From Haemophilus quentini (GTDB lineage Bacteria > Pseudomonadota > Gammaproteobacteria > Enterobacterales > Pasteurellaceae), in assembly GCA_001752465.1 (NCBI GenBank), contig MDJB01000012.1, forward strand, positions 1 to 64,000: a stretch of 64,000 nucleotides of DNA. Direction: 5' to 3'. Positions within the stretch are counted from its first letter, which is position 1, and every line of letters starts with the position of its first letter. Positions 8,480 through 18,416 of this stretch are shown one piece after another. A program made the position numbers and the translations under genes. The notes under the pieces were generated by a model, which was given only the letters and a program-made list of their open reading frames with translations, did not search any database and was not told the DNA's origin.

Positions 8480-8982
8480 AGGTTTTTCTCCTTTTGACGG
8501 CGTTCAATTAATCCTTTTAGCGGTTTTCCTGCTGCGTAAATCCAACGTTCGAATTGACCGCACATAGCTTTGCTGTAGCCTTGGCGTGCCATTTTAAAAA
8601 GTGAGCTATTTTTTAATTTGCCACATCCTACGTTAAAGGTGATGGAAACTAAGGCATCAAATGCACCTTGTGGCATGGTTTGCCCGTTGGCATATTGATT
8701 AACGCATTTTTCCGATTGTTTAATGCCTTTTACGTATAATTCGGCAATTTCTTGCAAAGTGTAAATTTTATTGCGCTCAATTTTTTCAACGGCATCGGTT
8801 ATGCCTATGCCGACTGTTAAAACATCGGCAGGGCATTGATAGGGCTTTTTCATGCAACCTTCTGCATTGCCAATCAGTAACAAGCCTTTTTCTGAGGTTC
8901 GAATTTCATTCCCATGAGTGGCAATCACCAGTCCAATAACGGCGGATATGGCGCAGATGTATTTAGCTGAACGTTTAATCAT
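8464..8982 (-). CDS. SAR endolysin (glycoside hydrolase 24 lysozyme)
   Basis: A 172-residue muramidase. The N-terminus (about residues 7-24) is a weakly hydrophobic Ala/Gly/Ile segment fitting a signal-anchor-release domain. The catalytic triad reads Glu41-X8-Cys50-X5-Thr56, that is, Cys where T4 lysozyme has Asp; the E-8-D/C-5-T form is known among SAR endolysins, including HP1-type phages. Several further Cys residues could control activation through disulfide exchange. It lies between holin and spanins and overlaps the holin by 8 bases. Confidence 0.9.
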   Translation of the reverse strand: MIKRSAKYICAISAVIGLVIATHGNEIRTSEKGLLLIGNAEGCMKKPYQCPADVLTVGIGITDAVEKIERNKIYTLQEIAELYVKGIKQSEKCVNQYANGQTMPQGAFDALVSITFNVGCGKLKNSSLFKMARQGYSKAMCGQFERWIYAAGKPLKGLIERRQKEKNLCLIS

Positions 8983-9196
8983 GATGATGGATCCGTTGTT
9001 CGAGTTCTTTTTCTTTTAATTCAAAATCTTTTTTCTTGTAATACCAATTCACAAGAAAGGTGGCGACAGCAATCACAATACCTGTAATCGATGCGACATC
9101 AGCCCAATTTACATTTGAGAACATATTGGCAATGCGTCCAATTAAGAAAGAGAATATTCCTGATGTGTAAGACGCTCTTGATGGTGTGTCGTGCAT
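8975..9196 (-). CDS. Holin, small single-membrane-segment type
   Basis: The start at 9196 is chosen because GGAG lies five bases upstream and the gene then begins two bases after gpX; a longer frame would overlap gpX. The 73-residue product has one clear membrane segment (residues about 33-51) and a strongly charged C-terminus (KKKDFELKEKELEQRIHHHD). With a SAR endolysin partner, this is expected to be a pinholin-like trigger that depolarises the membrane. It overlaps the endolysin start. Confidence 0.8.
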   Translation of the reverse strand: MHDTPSRASYTSGIFSFLIGRIANMFSNVNWADVASITGIVIAVATFLVNWYYKKKDFELKEKELEQRIHHHD

Positions 9197-9197
9197 A

Positions 9198-9407
9198 TCA
9201 GCTCCAAAGTTGAATTGTGTCATTTGCAACACTGATTTTTTCTGTATCAGCTTCTGGCAATATGACAGGGGTACCAATGGGAATAATGGGCTTATCCATT
9301 AAATGCGGATTGAGTTCGCAGGTTATTTCGAGTAAGCCTTCACTTCGTCCAAAATGGCGATAAAGGATGGCATCTAAATTGTCATTTTGTTGTGCGTAAA
9401 CTTGCAT
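9198..9407 (-). CDS. Tail protein X (P2 gpX-like, LysM-like fold)
   Basis: A 69-residue protein whose sequence (VYAQQNDNLDAILYRHFG ... LNPHLMDKP ... IPIGTPVILPE) is a textbook gpX / tail protein X, related to LysM domains. In P2 it is an essential tail component, and it lies between L and the lysis genes as here. Its ATG overlaps the gpL stop. Confidence 0.92.
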   Translation of the reverse strand: MQVYAQQNDNLDAILYRHFGRSEGLLEITCELNPHLMDKPIIPIGTPVILPEADTEKISVANDTIQLWS

Positions 9408-9913
9408 TAGATTAACTCCGCATCGACGTGTTTTCTGCCCAATATGTCGCTAATCGCAAAGCGAGCATCACGACGTAATTCATCAATGCTGTCTTTGAGT
9501 TGTGCCATTTTCTTTTCGCCATCATTGGTGCTGTCATAGCTTGCATAGCGTTCATAAAGGTTTGCCAGAGCCAAGCAACTTACCGCACGTTTATAACGAT
9601 AAATCAGGACGCTTTCGCCATTGATGTAGGGGGCAGCGATCTGTTCTAAACCGTCGTGTTTACTTTGTGTTTTAAACGTGGAGAGTTCCGCATTGACGCT
9701 TGCCATTCCTTCAATCAAGGCATCTTGTAAACGTTGTGTGGTAATGGTGCCGTCTGCACGGTATTGATTACGAAATTGAGCAAGTGACATATCGGGGAAG
9801 AAACCATCATTACTGATAATGTCATCTGACGTATCGTAATCATTTAACTGTTGCTGCACTTCGCCCATTTCATAATCAGGGGCAAGTTTGACTGATATTG
9901 TGCCGTCGCTCAT
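9407..9913 (-). CDS. Head completion/stabilisation protein L (P2 gpL-like)
   Basis: The start at 9913 (MSDGTISVKLAPDY) has AAGGGT upstream and gives 168 residues, the usual gpL length; an in-frame extension to 9964 lacks such support. The sequence with MASVNAELSTFK and LYERYASYDSTNDGEKKMAQLKDS matches gpL, which forms the connector ring that closes the filled head. About 200 bases without a gene, containing one uptake sequence, separate it from gpM. Confidence 0.88.
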   Translation of the reverse strand: MSDGTISVKLAPDYEMGEVQQQLNDYDTSDDIISNDGFFPDMSLAQFRNQYRADGTITTQRLQDALIEGMASVNAELSTFKTQSKHDGLEQIAAPYINGESVLIYRYKRAVSCLALANLYERYASYDSTNDGEKKMAQLKDSIDELRRDARFAISDILGRKHVDAELI

Positions 9914-10119
9914 TGATTTACCCTTATAAAAAAGTCGGGTGAGGATTAAATTAAGTACGGCCAATAAATCCGTCAGAATTTGACCGCACTTTTAATCCGC
10001 CCGACGGCTGCGTGGTTTGCTCGGTTTTAATAATTAATGGGAAATGAACCCTATAATGAATATGATGGTTGCTATAAAATAACAATATTTAGAAAAATCA
10101 TTCTTTTTTATCATTCGTG

Positions 10120-10776
10120 TTATTCGTCTTGTAAAATCAAATTAAGCTGTTTTCTCAATTTTTTAATCTCACCTTTTACACCGATGGATTGGTTTAATCC
10201 CAAAGCACGTTCTAAATATGCCAGTGCTTGTTCAGGGTGCTTATCAACCAATAACAAGCCCAATTCACGCAATAATCGCGCACGGCTTTCATCTGGCATA
10301 TCGCAATCGGCAGTAATGCGTTGGATTTGCGCTAAGTAAGATTCGTCGAACGGTTTATTGGCTGCTCTTGCGGTTTTGGCTTGGTCGGCAAATTCTTCTG
10401 CCAACAAGGTGCCAAGCGTTCGGGTAAATGGCTCTGGCAAACGTAAATCATGAAAAACGGCATAATCAGCAATCTGTAAGGCAAGATGATATTCGCCACA
10501 GTCAATTGCCCACACGCACCATGTCATTAAGACATTATCTTGTTTGCCACTTCCAACAGATAACGCCCCTTCAATCCATGGCAGATAGTCAGGCAAAATT
10601 TGCTTTTTAAATGCGGCTTTGCGTTCCGTCGATTGGATGTTTTTTAAATCCTTTCGATGGCGAGCAAGAATACGGCACATTTTGTCATATTCCGTAAAGT
10701 CGCTTAGATCTTCGGTTTCTGCCGCATTAGCAATAGCGGCAGAAACTTCTAGAAAATGGCGTTTAGTTGGGCGCAT
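10120..10776 (-). CDS. Terminase small/endonuclease subunit M (P2 gpM-like)
   Basis: A 218-residue protein. The starting region (MRPTKRHFLEV), the central segment KKQILPDYLPWIEGALSVGSGKQDNVLMTWCVWAIDCGEY and the TPR-like C-terminus (EQALAYLERALGLNQS) match P2 gpM, which recognises and cuts cos. It is 11 bases downstream of the capsid gene, the standard N-M order. Confidence 0.9.
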   Translation of the reverse strand: MRPTKRHFLEVSAAIANAAETEDLSDFTEYDKMCRILARHRKDLKNIQSTERKAAFKKQILPDYLPWIEGALSVGSGKQDNVLMTWCVWAIDCGEYHLALQIADYAVFHDLRLPEPFTRTLGTLLAEEFADQAKTARAANKPFDESYLAQIQRITADCDMPDESRARLLRELGLLLVDKHPEQALAYLERALGLNQSIGVKGEIKKLRKQLNLILQDE

Positions 10777-10787
10777 AATTGATTCCG

Positions 10788-11837
10788 TTATGCTGCCACA
10801 GGCGAAATAGGCGTAGGTGCCTCAAGAATGGTAATATTTTTCGCCATGGCGACTGCCTCGTAGTTTTCTACAACATAGGCTTCGTTTGACGATAAATAAT
10901 CTTCCACACGATTGCGTTCTGGCACATCTTTTAAGTGACGACGCACTTTGCCTTCCTGCACGTAGATTGACAAATTGTCGAGCGATGTAACTAACACAGT
11001 GCCTTTCGGGAAGAATGGCACAGATACGGCTTGTAACCCGCCCACACGTTTTTGGCTAATGACGGTATCGCCTGCTAAAATTTCGCTTGGTTTTTCTTGG
11101 TTGATTAATGGGAAATATTTATCGGCTAATAAGTCGCTCCCCATAATTGCAACCAGTTTAGTGTCGTCGCGGTATTGTGCTGGAATGAAATCTTCTTTTA
11201 ATGCAAAGACAAGGGCATCAAGGTTTTTATAGGTTTTACCTGCACCGATTTCGATTTTGCCACTGCTTTTTTCAATTTCTTTTAACACACGGGCTTTGGC
11301 TTTATCTTCGATTTGGACTAACCAACCCTTATTCACATCTTGCAATAATGGATGTTCAGTGCGGTTTGTGGTTGCGGCTGCACTTGTGCCATTCCAACCG
11401 ATCATGATACGGTCTAATGCAATGCGTTCGGCTTTGAGTTTGCCCACACGTGCGGCAAAATCAGGGAATTTTGCCCAACTGTCTAAGGTTGCATAATTTA
11501 AATGTGTGTCAAAGTTGGTTTGTTCGCAAGAATAGGTGTTTTCTTGCAAGCTGTGAATGTCAGTGGTTTCACGTGCTTTTGTGTTTGTGTCGGTGCGACT
11601 TGCCACTGGTGAAAGCACGCCTAAACGTAATGCGGAACCTTTCATTTCTTGCACCATGACGACATTGATGCGTTTCAAGAAATCAGAACTTTCAAGCACG
11701 GCATTTTCTAATTTTTGTTGAATAGTTGGCTCAACGGTAAACTGACCGCCATTCGCAACGAATGCCACATCTTCGCCGTTATCTGCTGCAACACCAGAAA
11801 GGTAAGCATTAAATTTTTGTTTGGTAAATTTATTCAT
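10788..11837 (-). CDS. Major capsid protein N (P2 gpN-like)
   Basis: A 349-residue protein with the start FTKQKFNAYLSGVAADNGED seen in P2-family capsid precursors. In P2 the first ~31 residues are removed by gpO. Conserved segments include the LIGWNGTSAA-like motif (here MIGWNGTSAAATTN) and PVASRTDT. It is encoded 21 bases after the scaffold gene. Confidence 0.94.
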   Translation of the reverse strand: MNKFTKQKFNAYLSGVAADNGEDVAFVANGGQFTVEPTIQQKLENAVLESSDFLKRINVVMVQEMKGSALRLGVLSPVASRTDTNTKARETTDIHSLQENTYSCEQTNFDTHLNYATLDSWAKFPDFAARVGKLKAERIALDRIMIGWNGTSAAATTNRTEHPLLQDVNKGWLVQIEDKAKARVLKEIEKSSGKIEIGAGKTYKNLDALVFALKEDFIPAQYRDDTKLVAIMGSDLLADKYFPLINQEKPSEILAGDTVISQKRVGGLQAVSVPFFPKGTVLVTSLDNLSIYVQEGKVRRHLKDVPERNRVEDYLSSNEAYVVENYEAVAMAKNITILEAPTPISPVAA

Positions 11838-11858
11838 TTGGTTTTTTCCTACGATAAA

Positions 11859-12677
11859 TTAAAAGAAGCGGCCGTCAGTTTCAGATTGTTCACCGTAAAC
11901 TAAAGGGCGAGGATTTTCGGATTCAACCGGCTTTTTGAGTTCTGCAAAGGTTGCTTGGATTTCTTCATTACCCGCTTTCATTTCTTCGATTTCGGCTTTT
12001 TGTTTGGCTAAATCGTTAGAAAGTGCGGTTAATTTTTCCAAGGTTTCTTTGGTTTGCTCAGCTAGAAGCTCAATGGCTTGTGTTTGATCAGCAAAGCGTT
12101 CATCGTCTGATTTTTCTTTTTTAGAAAATAATGCTTTGATTTTTGCGAATACAGATTGATGTTCATCTCCATTCCAACCTTCGAAATCTAATTCTGTTTC
12201 AATGGCTGCAGAGAAGATATTATCTTCTTTTAACTTGCGGGCATTTAAGCCATTGTGCGAGAAACTCAACATTTCTGTGCCTAGGCTCGCAGGGTTATCC
12301 GTTACAGCTAAACCAACGAGATAGGCTTTGCCTGTATTTGCAAAATTGGTGTCAATTTCTACGGAGGTGTAAACTTTTTGCCCTTCTTTGTTTAAGGCAA
12401 TAAGTGCATCAGTTGGCTGTAATTGAGCTAAAAGTTGTAATTTGCCATCTTCGCGTTCTTCTGCTTTCACGGCTAATACATCACCAAAGCAATGAGAATT
12501 TGCTAGTTCTGGCATGTATAAAGAGAATTTGATGTGGTCGAGATTGATACGTGCACCATAGGTGTTTTTTGGATCGTAACTTTCGGCCATTTCTTCAATC
12601 CAGTTGCGTTGAATTGTGCGGCCGTCAGTTGTTGCCCCTTCAGTTGCAACAATGACCCATTTAGATTTTTTTGCCAT
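11859..12677 (-). CDS. Capsid scaffolding protein with protease domain O (P2 gpO-like)
   Basis: A 272-residue protein. The N-terminal domain is a serine protease: Asp18, His48 and Ser105 fall where P2 gpO has its D19/H48/S107 triad. The C-terminal third (about residues 185-255) is a Glu/Lys-rich helical scaffold. It directs T=7-type shell assembly and then cleaves N, Q, L and itself. The final residues differ from the helical part, as in other family members. Confidence 0.93.
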   Translation of the reverse strand: MAKKSKWVIVATEGATTDGRTIQRNWIEEMAESYDPKNTYGARINLDHIKFSLYMPELANSHCFGDVLAVKAEEREDGKLQLLAQLQPTDALIALNKEGQKVYTSVEIDTNFANTGKAYLVGLAVTDNPASLGTEMLSFSHNGLNARKLKEDNIFSAAIETELDFEGWNGDEHQSVFAKIKALFSKKEKSDDERFADQTQAIELLAEQTKETLEKLTALSNDLAKQKAEIEEMKAGNEEIQATFAELKKPVESENPRPLVYGEQSETDGRFF

Positions 12678-12845
12678 TGGTTATCCTTGCGATGGTTGGT
12701 TTGATTCAAAGATTGCCATTATTCTGAAAGGTTTAATTTTGGTGGTCTATGAGTTGCTTTTGTTGTATGTCGATTCACAGAGTAAGCGGAAAGACTAACA
12801 TTCGCCCCCTTTCTATTATGCGGTTGTAAATAGAAAGGATTAGGA

Positions 12846-14627
12846 ATGGACGAACAAGTTATTAATCAACCTTCCCCCGAAGTGACGGCGGAAATCAAAC
12901 GTAAAGTACAGCAGATGTATTTCAGTGGTTATAAAATCGCGGAAATTTCACGCCAGTTAAATATTCCTGCATCAACGATAGCCAGTTGGAAAGACAGAGA
13001 AAAGTGGGACGATATTGCGCCTGTCGGTCGGGTGGAATTAGCACTTGAGACAAGATTAAATTTGCTGATTGCGAAAGAAGAAAAGAGCGGTTCAGATTAT
13101 AAAGAAATTGATTTGCTTGGTCGCCAAATGGAACGGATGGCGAGAGTGAAAAAATATTCTTTTGGTGACGGCAATGAAGTGGATTTGAATCCCAAACTGG
13201 CTAATCGTAACAAAGGCGAACGGAAGAAAGCTGAACCGAATGCCATTGATCAAGAGCAAGAAGAATCTCTGATTAATGGCTTTCTTGATGGAATGTTTAA
13301 TTATCAGCGAATTTGGCACAAGGCGAAAGAACACCGAATCAGAAATATTTTGAAAAGCCGACAAATCGGTGCGACTTACTATTTTGCCCACGAAGCCTTT
13401 ATTGATGCCTTGACGACGGGGCACAATCAGATTTTTTTATCTGCCAGTAAAAAACAGGCTTTGCAGTTTCGATCGTACATTGTGAATTACGCCAAGCAAA
13501 CGGCAGATGTAGATTTAAAAGGCGAAACCATCAAACTTCCAAATGGGGCAGAATTGATTTTCCTTGGCACGAACTCCGCTACGGCTCAATCCTACCACGG
13601 CAATTTGTATTTCGATGAAGTGTTTTGGGTGCCTAAATTTGATGTGATGCGAAAAGTGGCATCAGGTATGGCGGCGCAAAAAATGTATCGCCAAACCTAT
13701 TTTTCAACGCCGACCACGATTGCACATCCTGCTTATGCGTTTTTCTCTGGAAAAGCATTTAATAAAAATCGGGCCAAGGCGGACAAAGTTGAAATTGACA
13801 TTTCGCACGAGAATTTAAAAAGCGGAAAACTTTGTGCCGACCGTCAATGGAAGCAGATTGTAAGTATTTATGATGCAATGGAAGGTGGGTGCAACCTATT
13901 CAATATTGACGATTTGATCGCAGAAAACAGCAAAGAAGAATTTGAACAGTTGTTTTTGTGCCAATTTGCCGATGACAACAGTTCTGCTTTCAAGTTTTCG
14001 GACCTGCAACTTTGCCAAGTGGATAGCTTAGAAGAATGGTACGATTACAAGCCATTTTATCAACGCCCATTCGGCAATCGTGAAGTGTGGTTAGGTTATG
14101 ATCCTGCTTTTACTGGCGACCGTGCAGCCTTAGTGATTGTTGCACCGCCGAAAGTGGAAGGGGGAGATTATCGCGTTTTACATAAACAAACTTTTCACGG
14201 TATGGATTACGAAACACAAGCAAGCCGCATTAAGCAGTTTTGTGATGATTACAATGTAACTCGCATCGTGATTGATAAAACGGGTATGGGGTCGGGCGTT
14301 TATCAGGAAGTGAGAAAGTTTTATCCAATGGCGCAGGGCCTAGAGTATAACGCCGATCTTAAAAATGAAATGGTGTTAAAAACACAAAACTTAATTCAAA
14401 AACGTCGCCTTAAATTTGATAGTGGTGACAATGACATCGTGAGTAGTTTTATGACGGTGAAAAAACGCATTACTGGCACAGGGAAAATTACTTATGTTTC
14501 GGACCGTTCGGAAGATGCAAGCCACGGCGATTTATCATGGGCAATCATGAACTGTATTTTAAATGTGCCTTATGGTTTAGGCGGCGATGTATCAAGCAAC
14601 AAATCAACAATATTTACCTTTGAATAG
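12846..14627 (+). CDS. Terminase large (ATPase) subunit P (P2 gpP-like)
   Basis: A 593-residue protein. The N-terminal helix-turn-helix (residues about 10-55, ISRQLNIPASTIASWK) is typical of gpP. The ATPase segment SRQIGATYYFA is near residue 170 and the acidic Walker B-like LYFDEVFW near 253. A nuclease-like GYDPAFTGDRAA lies near 416. It drives packaging at the portal. The start follows AGGATTAGGA. It is transcribed away from the O-N-M operon from the 168-base region 12678-12845. Confidence 0.95.
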   Translation: MDEQVINQPSPEVTAEIKRKVQQMYFSGYKIAEISRQLNIPASTIASWKDREKWDDIAPVGRVELALETRLNLLIAKEEKSGSDYKEIDLLGRQMERMARVKKYSFGDGNEVDLNPKLANRNKGERKKAEPNAIDQEQEESLINGFLDGMFNYQRIWHKAKEHRIRNILKSRQIGATYYFAHEAFIDALTTGHNQIFLSASKKQALQFRSYIVNYAKQTADVDLKGETIKLPNGAELIFLGTNSATAQSYHGNLYFDEVFWVPKFDVMRKVASGMAAQKMYRQTYFSTPTTIAHPAYAFFSGKAFNKNRAKADKVEIDISHENLKSGKLCADRQWKQIVSIYDAMEGGCNLFNIDDLIAENSKEEFEQLFLCQFADDNSSAFKFSDLQLCQVDSLEEWYDYKPFYQRPFGNREVWLGYDPAFTGDRAALVIVAPPKVEGGDYRVLHKQTFHGMDYETQASRIKQFCDDYNVTRIVIDKTGMGSGVYQEVRKFYPMAQGLEYNADLKNEMVLKTQNLIQKRRLKFDSGDNDIVSSFMTVKKRITGTGKITYVSDRSEDASHGDLSWAIMNCILNVPYGLGGDVSSNKSTIFTFE

Positions 14628-14636
14628 GATAACCCA

Positions 14637-15647
14637 ATGAGCAAAAACACAAAAAAATCCACCGCACTTTCTACTGGAAATCAAGCACAGGCATTTAGCT
14701 TTGGTGAACCTATTCCAGTGCTTGACCGTGCAGAAGTACTGAATTATTTCGAAAGCGTGTTGATGTATGAAAAATATTACAATCCGCCAATTAATTTAAG
14801 TTACTTGGCTAAAGCCTTAAATGCCTCAGCCCATCACAACAGTGCGATCACGGTGAAGAAAAACATTTTACTTTCAACATGCAAAACAACCGCACTTTTA
14901 CCTCGTACTCAATTAGAAAAACTGGTGCAAGATTACTTGGTCTTTGGCAATGCTTATGTTGAGAAAACTGTAAATTCGTTTGGTAAAGTCGTATCACTCA
15001 AATCCCCCCTTGCTAAATATATGCGTGTCGGTGTTGAAGCTGGCGTGTTTTATCAGATTGTGAATGGATTTGATGAATATGAATTTAAAAAAGGCTCTGT
15101 CTTTAACTTGATTAATCCCGATGTGAATCAAGAGATTTATGGTGTGCCAGAATATTTGGCCGCACTTCAATCTGCTTTTTTAAATGAAAGTGCCACATTG
15201 TTCCGCCGTAAATATTATCTGAATGGCGCGCATGCGGGTTCGATTATTTACATGACCGATCCAACACAGAACCAAGACGATATTGAAGCAATCAAAACGC
15301 AAATCAGACAAACCAAGGGCACTGGCAACTTTAAAAATTTATTTGTGTATATCCCAAATGGGAAGAAAGATGGGATGCAAGTTATTCCGTTGTCTGATGC
15401 TATTGCTAAAGATGACTTCCTAAACATTAAGAACGCTAGCCGTGATGATGTGTTAGCTGCGCACCGTGTGCCACCGCAACTGATGGGAATTGTGCCGAAT
15501 AATACAGGCGGTTTTGGTGATGTTGAAAAGGCAACGCGAGTATTCTTTATCAATGAGATTATTCCATTGCAGGAACGATTGAAAGAGATTAATAGTTGGG
15601 TAGGGGAAGAAGTGATCACGTTCTCCGATTACAAATTACTAAATTAG
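14637..15647 (+). CDS. Portal protein Q (P2 gpQ-like)
   Basis: A 336-residue portal of the PBSX/P2 family, starting 9 bases after gpP. Conserved stretches include HHNSAITVKKNIL, the LVFGNAYVEK segment and RVPPQLMGIVPNNTGGFGDVEKA near residues 278-300. It forms the dodecameric DNA entry ring. It is the last prophage gene on this side; a terminator hairpin follows. Confidence 0.94.
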   Translation: MSKNTKKSTALSTGNQAQAFSFGEPIPVLDRAEVLNYFESVLMYEKYYNPPINLSYLAKALNASAHHNSAITVKKNILLSTCKTTALLPRTQLEKLVQDYLVFGNAYVEKTVNSFGKVVSLKSPLAKYMRVGVEAGVFYQIVNGFDEYEFKKGSVFNLINPDVNQEIYGVPEYLAALQSAFLNESATLFRRKYYLNGAHAGSIIYMTDPTQNQDDIEAIKTQIRQTKGTGNFKNLFVYIPNGKKDGMQVIPLSDAIAKDDFLNIKNASRDDVLAAHRVPPQLMGIVPNNTGGFGDVEKATRVFFINEIIPLQERLKEINSWVGEEVITFSDYKLLN

Positions 15648-16145
15648 ATCCTTTCAAAAATAAACAGCCCGCAGAAATGCGGGTTTTTTATTGCTAAAAG
15701 AGCTGTTTTTGTCCTGTATAGTATTAGTACGACCCCAATGTATTATATCAAATCAATCAATATGACAAATCTTAAATCCTTATTTCAGTCCGATTTTTCG
15801 CCCAATTGTACGCATGAAAAATCGCAGTCAAACCCTCGCCACGCCCGCACACTAAAGATGTCGATTTCAACGCAATTTTAGATCCTTTCCAAAGCCTTTT
15901 CAGTAATAGCGCCTTTCAGATCCTTTATTTCAGATCTTTCAACGCAAACAAACGCAGAAAAGTGAAAAATCAGATCTTTAGGTAAGCAAAAAAATTATGT
16001 GTATAGATGTGTCGTCAGTGTGGCGTTGAGTGAGATTTTTTTTATGGTATATTAAAAGTGTTGCAGTTTTGATTGATTGGATAACTGATTGAATTATTTG
16101 TTATTTATTTTCTTAATGGCTACCAACTATTCACAGTTTGCATAA
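15648..16145. other. Non-coding right end of the P2-like prophage (terminator, cos/att-side repeats)
   Basis: No gene is seen in these ~500 bases. A terminator for the P-Q operon lies at 15669-15690 (CCCGCAGAAATGCGGG plus T-run). AGATC(C)TTT motifs occur at 15646, 15880, 15919, 15932 and 15972, and TTTCAACGCA twice (about 15866 and 15938). A GC-rich patch near 15833-15851 stands out and could be part of cos, which in P2 lies just outside Q. The repeats may be terminase or integrase arm sites; neither is proven. Confidence 0.5.
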
Positions 16146-16190
16146 CTCCAAAACCGGGTGTTGGGAGTTCGAGCCTCTCCGCCCCTGCCA
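16146..16190 (+). other. Prophage attachment site: displaced 3' half of tRNA-Trp
   Basis: From the anticodon loop (CTCCAAAACC) to CCA the sequence matches the 3' half of bacterial tRNA-Trp(CCA), including T-arm GGGAG-TTCGAGC-CTCTC and the acceptor end CGCCCCTG-CCA. The bases just upstream (TTTGCATAA) do not fit a tRNA 5' half, so this is not a complete gene. It is the crossover remnant of integration; an intact tRNA-Trp is expected at the other prophage end, left of the window. Confidence 0.88.
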
Positions 16191-16324
16191 TTAAAATATT
16201 CTTTTCAATTAATCATAAAATATCTTTATACTCATACCTTTTTCATATTATTTAATAATTCTTTTTATTTTTCTTTTTGAATTAGATATATAATTATCAA
16301 ATTTTAAATATAAAAATAATTAGT

Positions 16325-17464
16325 ATGAAACCTCAATACTATCTTGGCATGATGTCTGGAACTAGTCTAGATGGAGTGGATGTTGCTCTTGTTGATTTTT
16401 CTCTAGAGCCTCGACTTATCTTATCTGATTTTTTTCTTATGCCAGAAAATTTACGCCAGAAATTAACCAAACTCATTCAAGCTGGTGAAACAACTCTACA
16501 AAATTTAGGCGAGCTCGATCATGAGCTTGCTTTACTGTATTGTGATTGTGTACATAGCTTTCTACAAAAATATAATCTTATTCCAAGTCAAATTGAAGCT
16601 ATTGGTTGTCATGGACAGACAGTATGGCACTCTCCTGCTTCAGTATTTCCTTTTACGATGCAACTAGGTGATATGAATTTATTGGCAGCTAAAACAGGAA
16701 TATCGGTTATTGGTGATTTTCGTCGTAAAGATATGGCATTAGGCGGACAGGGGGCTCCTCTTGTACCCGCTTTCCATAAAGCTGTATTCTCAAATGCTAA
16801 TTTTGCTACAGTTGTTTTAAATATTGGTGGGATTAGTAATGTTTCTATATTGTTTCCTAATCAACTTGTAATTGGCTTTGATACAGGTCCAGGTAATACA
16901 TTATTAGATCAATGGATAGAAAAACACCAAGGTCTTCGCTATGACAAAAATGGTGAGTGGGCTTCAAAAGGCAACGTGAATCAAGTTCTGCTTGAGGAAT
17001 TATTAAATGAACCTTTTTTCTCTTTACCCGCTCCCAAAAGTACAGGGAGAGAGCTATTTAATCTTGATTGGTTAATGGACAAAGTAGAAAAAGCATCTGT
17101 AGAACTTACCGCTCTTTCATCTAAAATGACATTAGCCCCAGAAGATGTGCAAGCGACGCTTGTTGAATTGACAGTAACAAGCATTGTTAATGCACTAAAT
17201 CAACTCCAAACAGATTTACCAAAACATTTACTAGTATGTGGCGGCGGTGCCAAGAATAGCTTAATTATGCGTGGATTGCATGATAATTTACTCGATTGGC
17301 AGGTCAGCACAACGACAGAGCAAGGCTTTGATATTGATTATGTGGAAGCCGCTGCTTTTGCTTGGTTAGCTTATTGTCGAATGAACAATTTACCAGCAAA
17401 CTTGTCTAGCGTAACTGGCGCGAAAAGAGCGGTTAGTTTGGGGGCTATTTTTCCTAAAGACTAA
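16325..17464 (+). CDS. anmK: 1,6-anhydro-N-acetylmuramic acid kinase
   Basis: A 379-residue kinase that opens and phosphorylates anhydro-MurNAc to MurNAc-6-phosphate in the cytoplasm during cell-wall recycling. The ATP-binding [12 protein letters not shown] is at residues 8-19 and [12 protein letters not shown] is near 188, both family signatures. It lies 9 bases before murQ, which acts on its product, so the pair forms one operon. The 135 AT-rich bases between the tRNA-Trp remnant and the start must hold its promoter. Confidence 0.97.
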   Translation: MKPQYYLGMMSGTSLDGVDVALVDFSLEPRLILSDFFLMPENLRQKLTKLIQAGETTLQNLGELDHELALLYCDCVHSFLQKYNLIPSQIEAIGCHGQTVWHSPASVFPFTMQLGDMNLLAAKTGISVIGDFRRKDMALGGQGAPLVPAFHKAVFSNANFATVVLNIGGISNVSILFPNQLVIGFDTGPGNTLLDQWIEKHQGLRYDKNGEWASKGNVNQVLLEELLNEPFFSLPAPKSTGRELFNLDWLMDKVEKASVELTALSSKMTLAPEDVQATLVELTVTSIVNALNQLQTDLPKHLLVCGGGAKNSLIMRGLHDNLLDWQVSTTTEQGFDIDYVEAAAFAWLAYCRMNNLPANLSSVTGAKRAVSLGAIFPKD

Positions 17465-18385
<921 letters not shown>

Positions 18386-18388
18386 AAC

Positions 18389-18416
18389 AAAAACCTGATT
18401 GTAAAATCAGGTTTTT
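18389..18416. terminator. Bidirectional terminator between murQ and the deacetylase gene
   Basis: A perfect 12-bp stem, AAAAACCTGATT / AATCAGGTTTTT, with a GTAA loop. It serves the two convergent genes and overlaps the deacetylase stop codon. Confidence 0.9.

Larger units (their letters stand above)
1..16190. mobile_element. P2-like prophage, right-hand part, integrated in tRNA-Trp
   Basis: The gene set Q, P, O, N, M, L, X, lysis genes, R, S, tape measure, V, W, J, I and fibre is the virion programme of a P2/HP1-type myophage. Q and P run on the plus strand and the other virion genes on the minus strand, the divergent arrangement known for P2. The right boundary is the 3' half of a tRNA-Trp gene ending at 16190. 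The left part, which should hold sheath, tube, remaining tail genes and the early/integrase genes, lies outside the window. All virion frames seen here are intact, so the element may be functional. Confidence 0.93.

Noticed and set aside
12678..12845. An Ogr-type late promoter (TGT-N12-ACA) between O and P
   Set aside because: TGT and ACA occur near 12766-12780 but not at the required spacing; the region is surely a divergent promoter but I cannot place the activator site.
16141..16190. A complete tRNA gene at the prophage right end
   Set aside because: Only the anticodon loop to CCA matches tRNA-Trp; the 5' half, including the D-arm, is absent.
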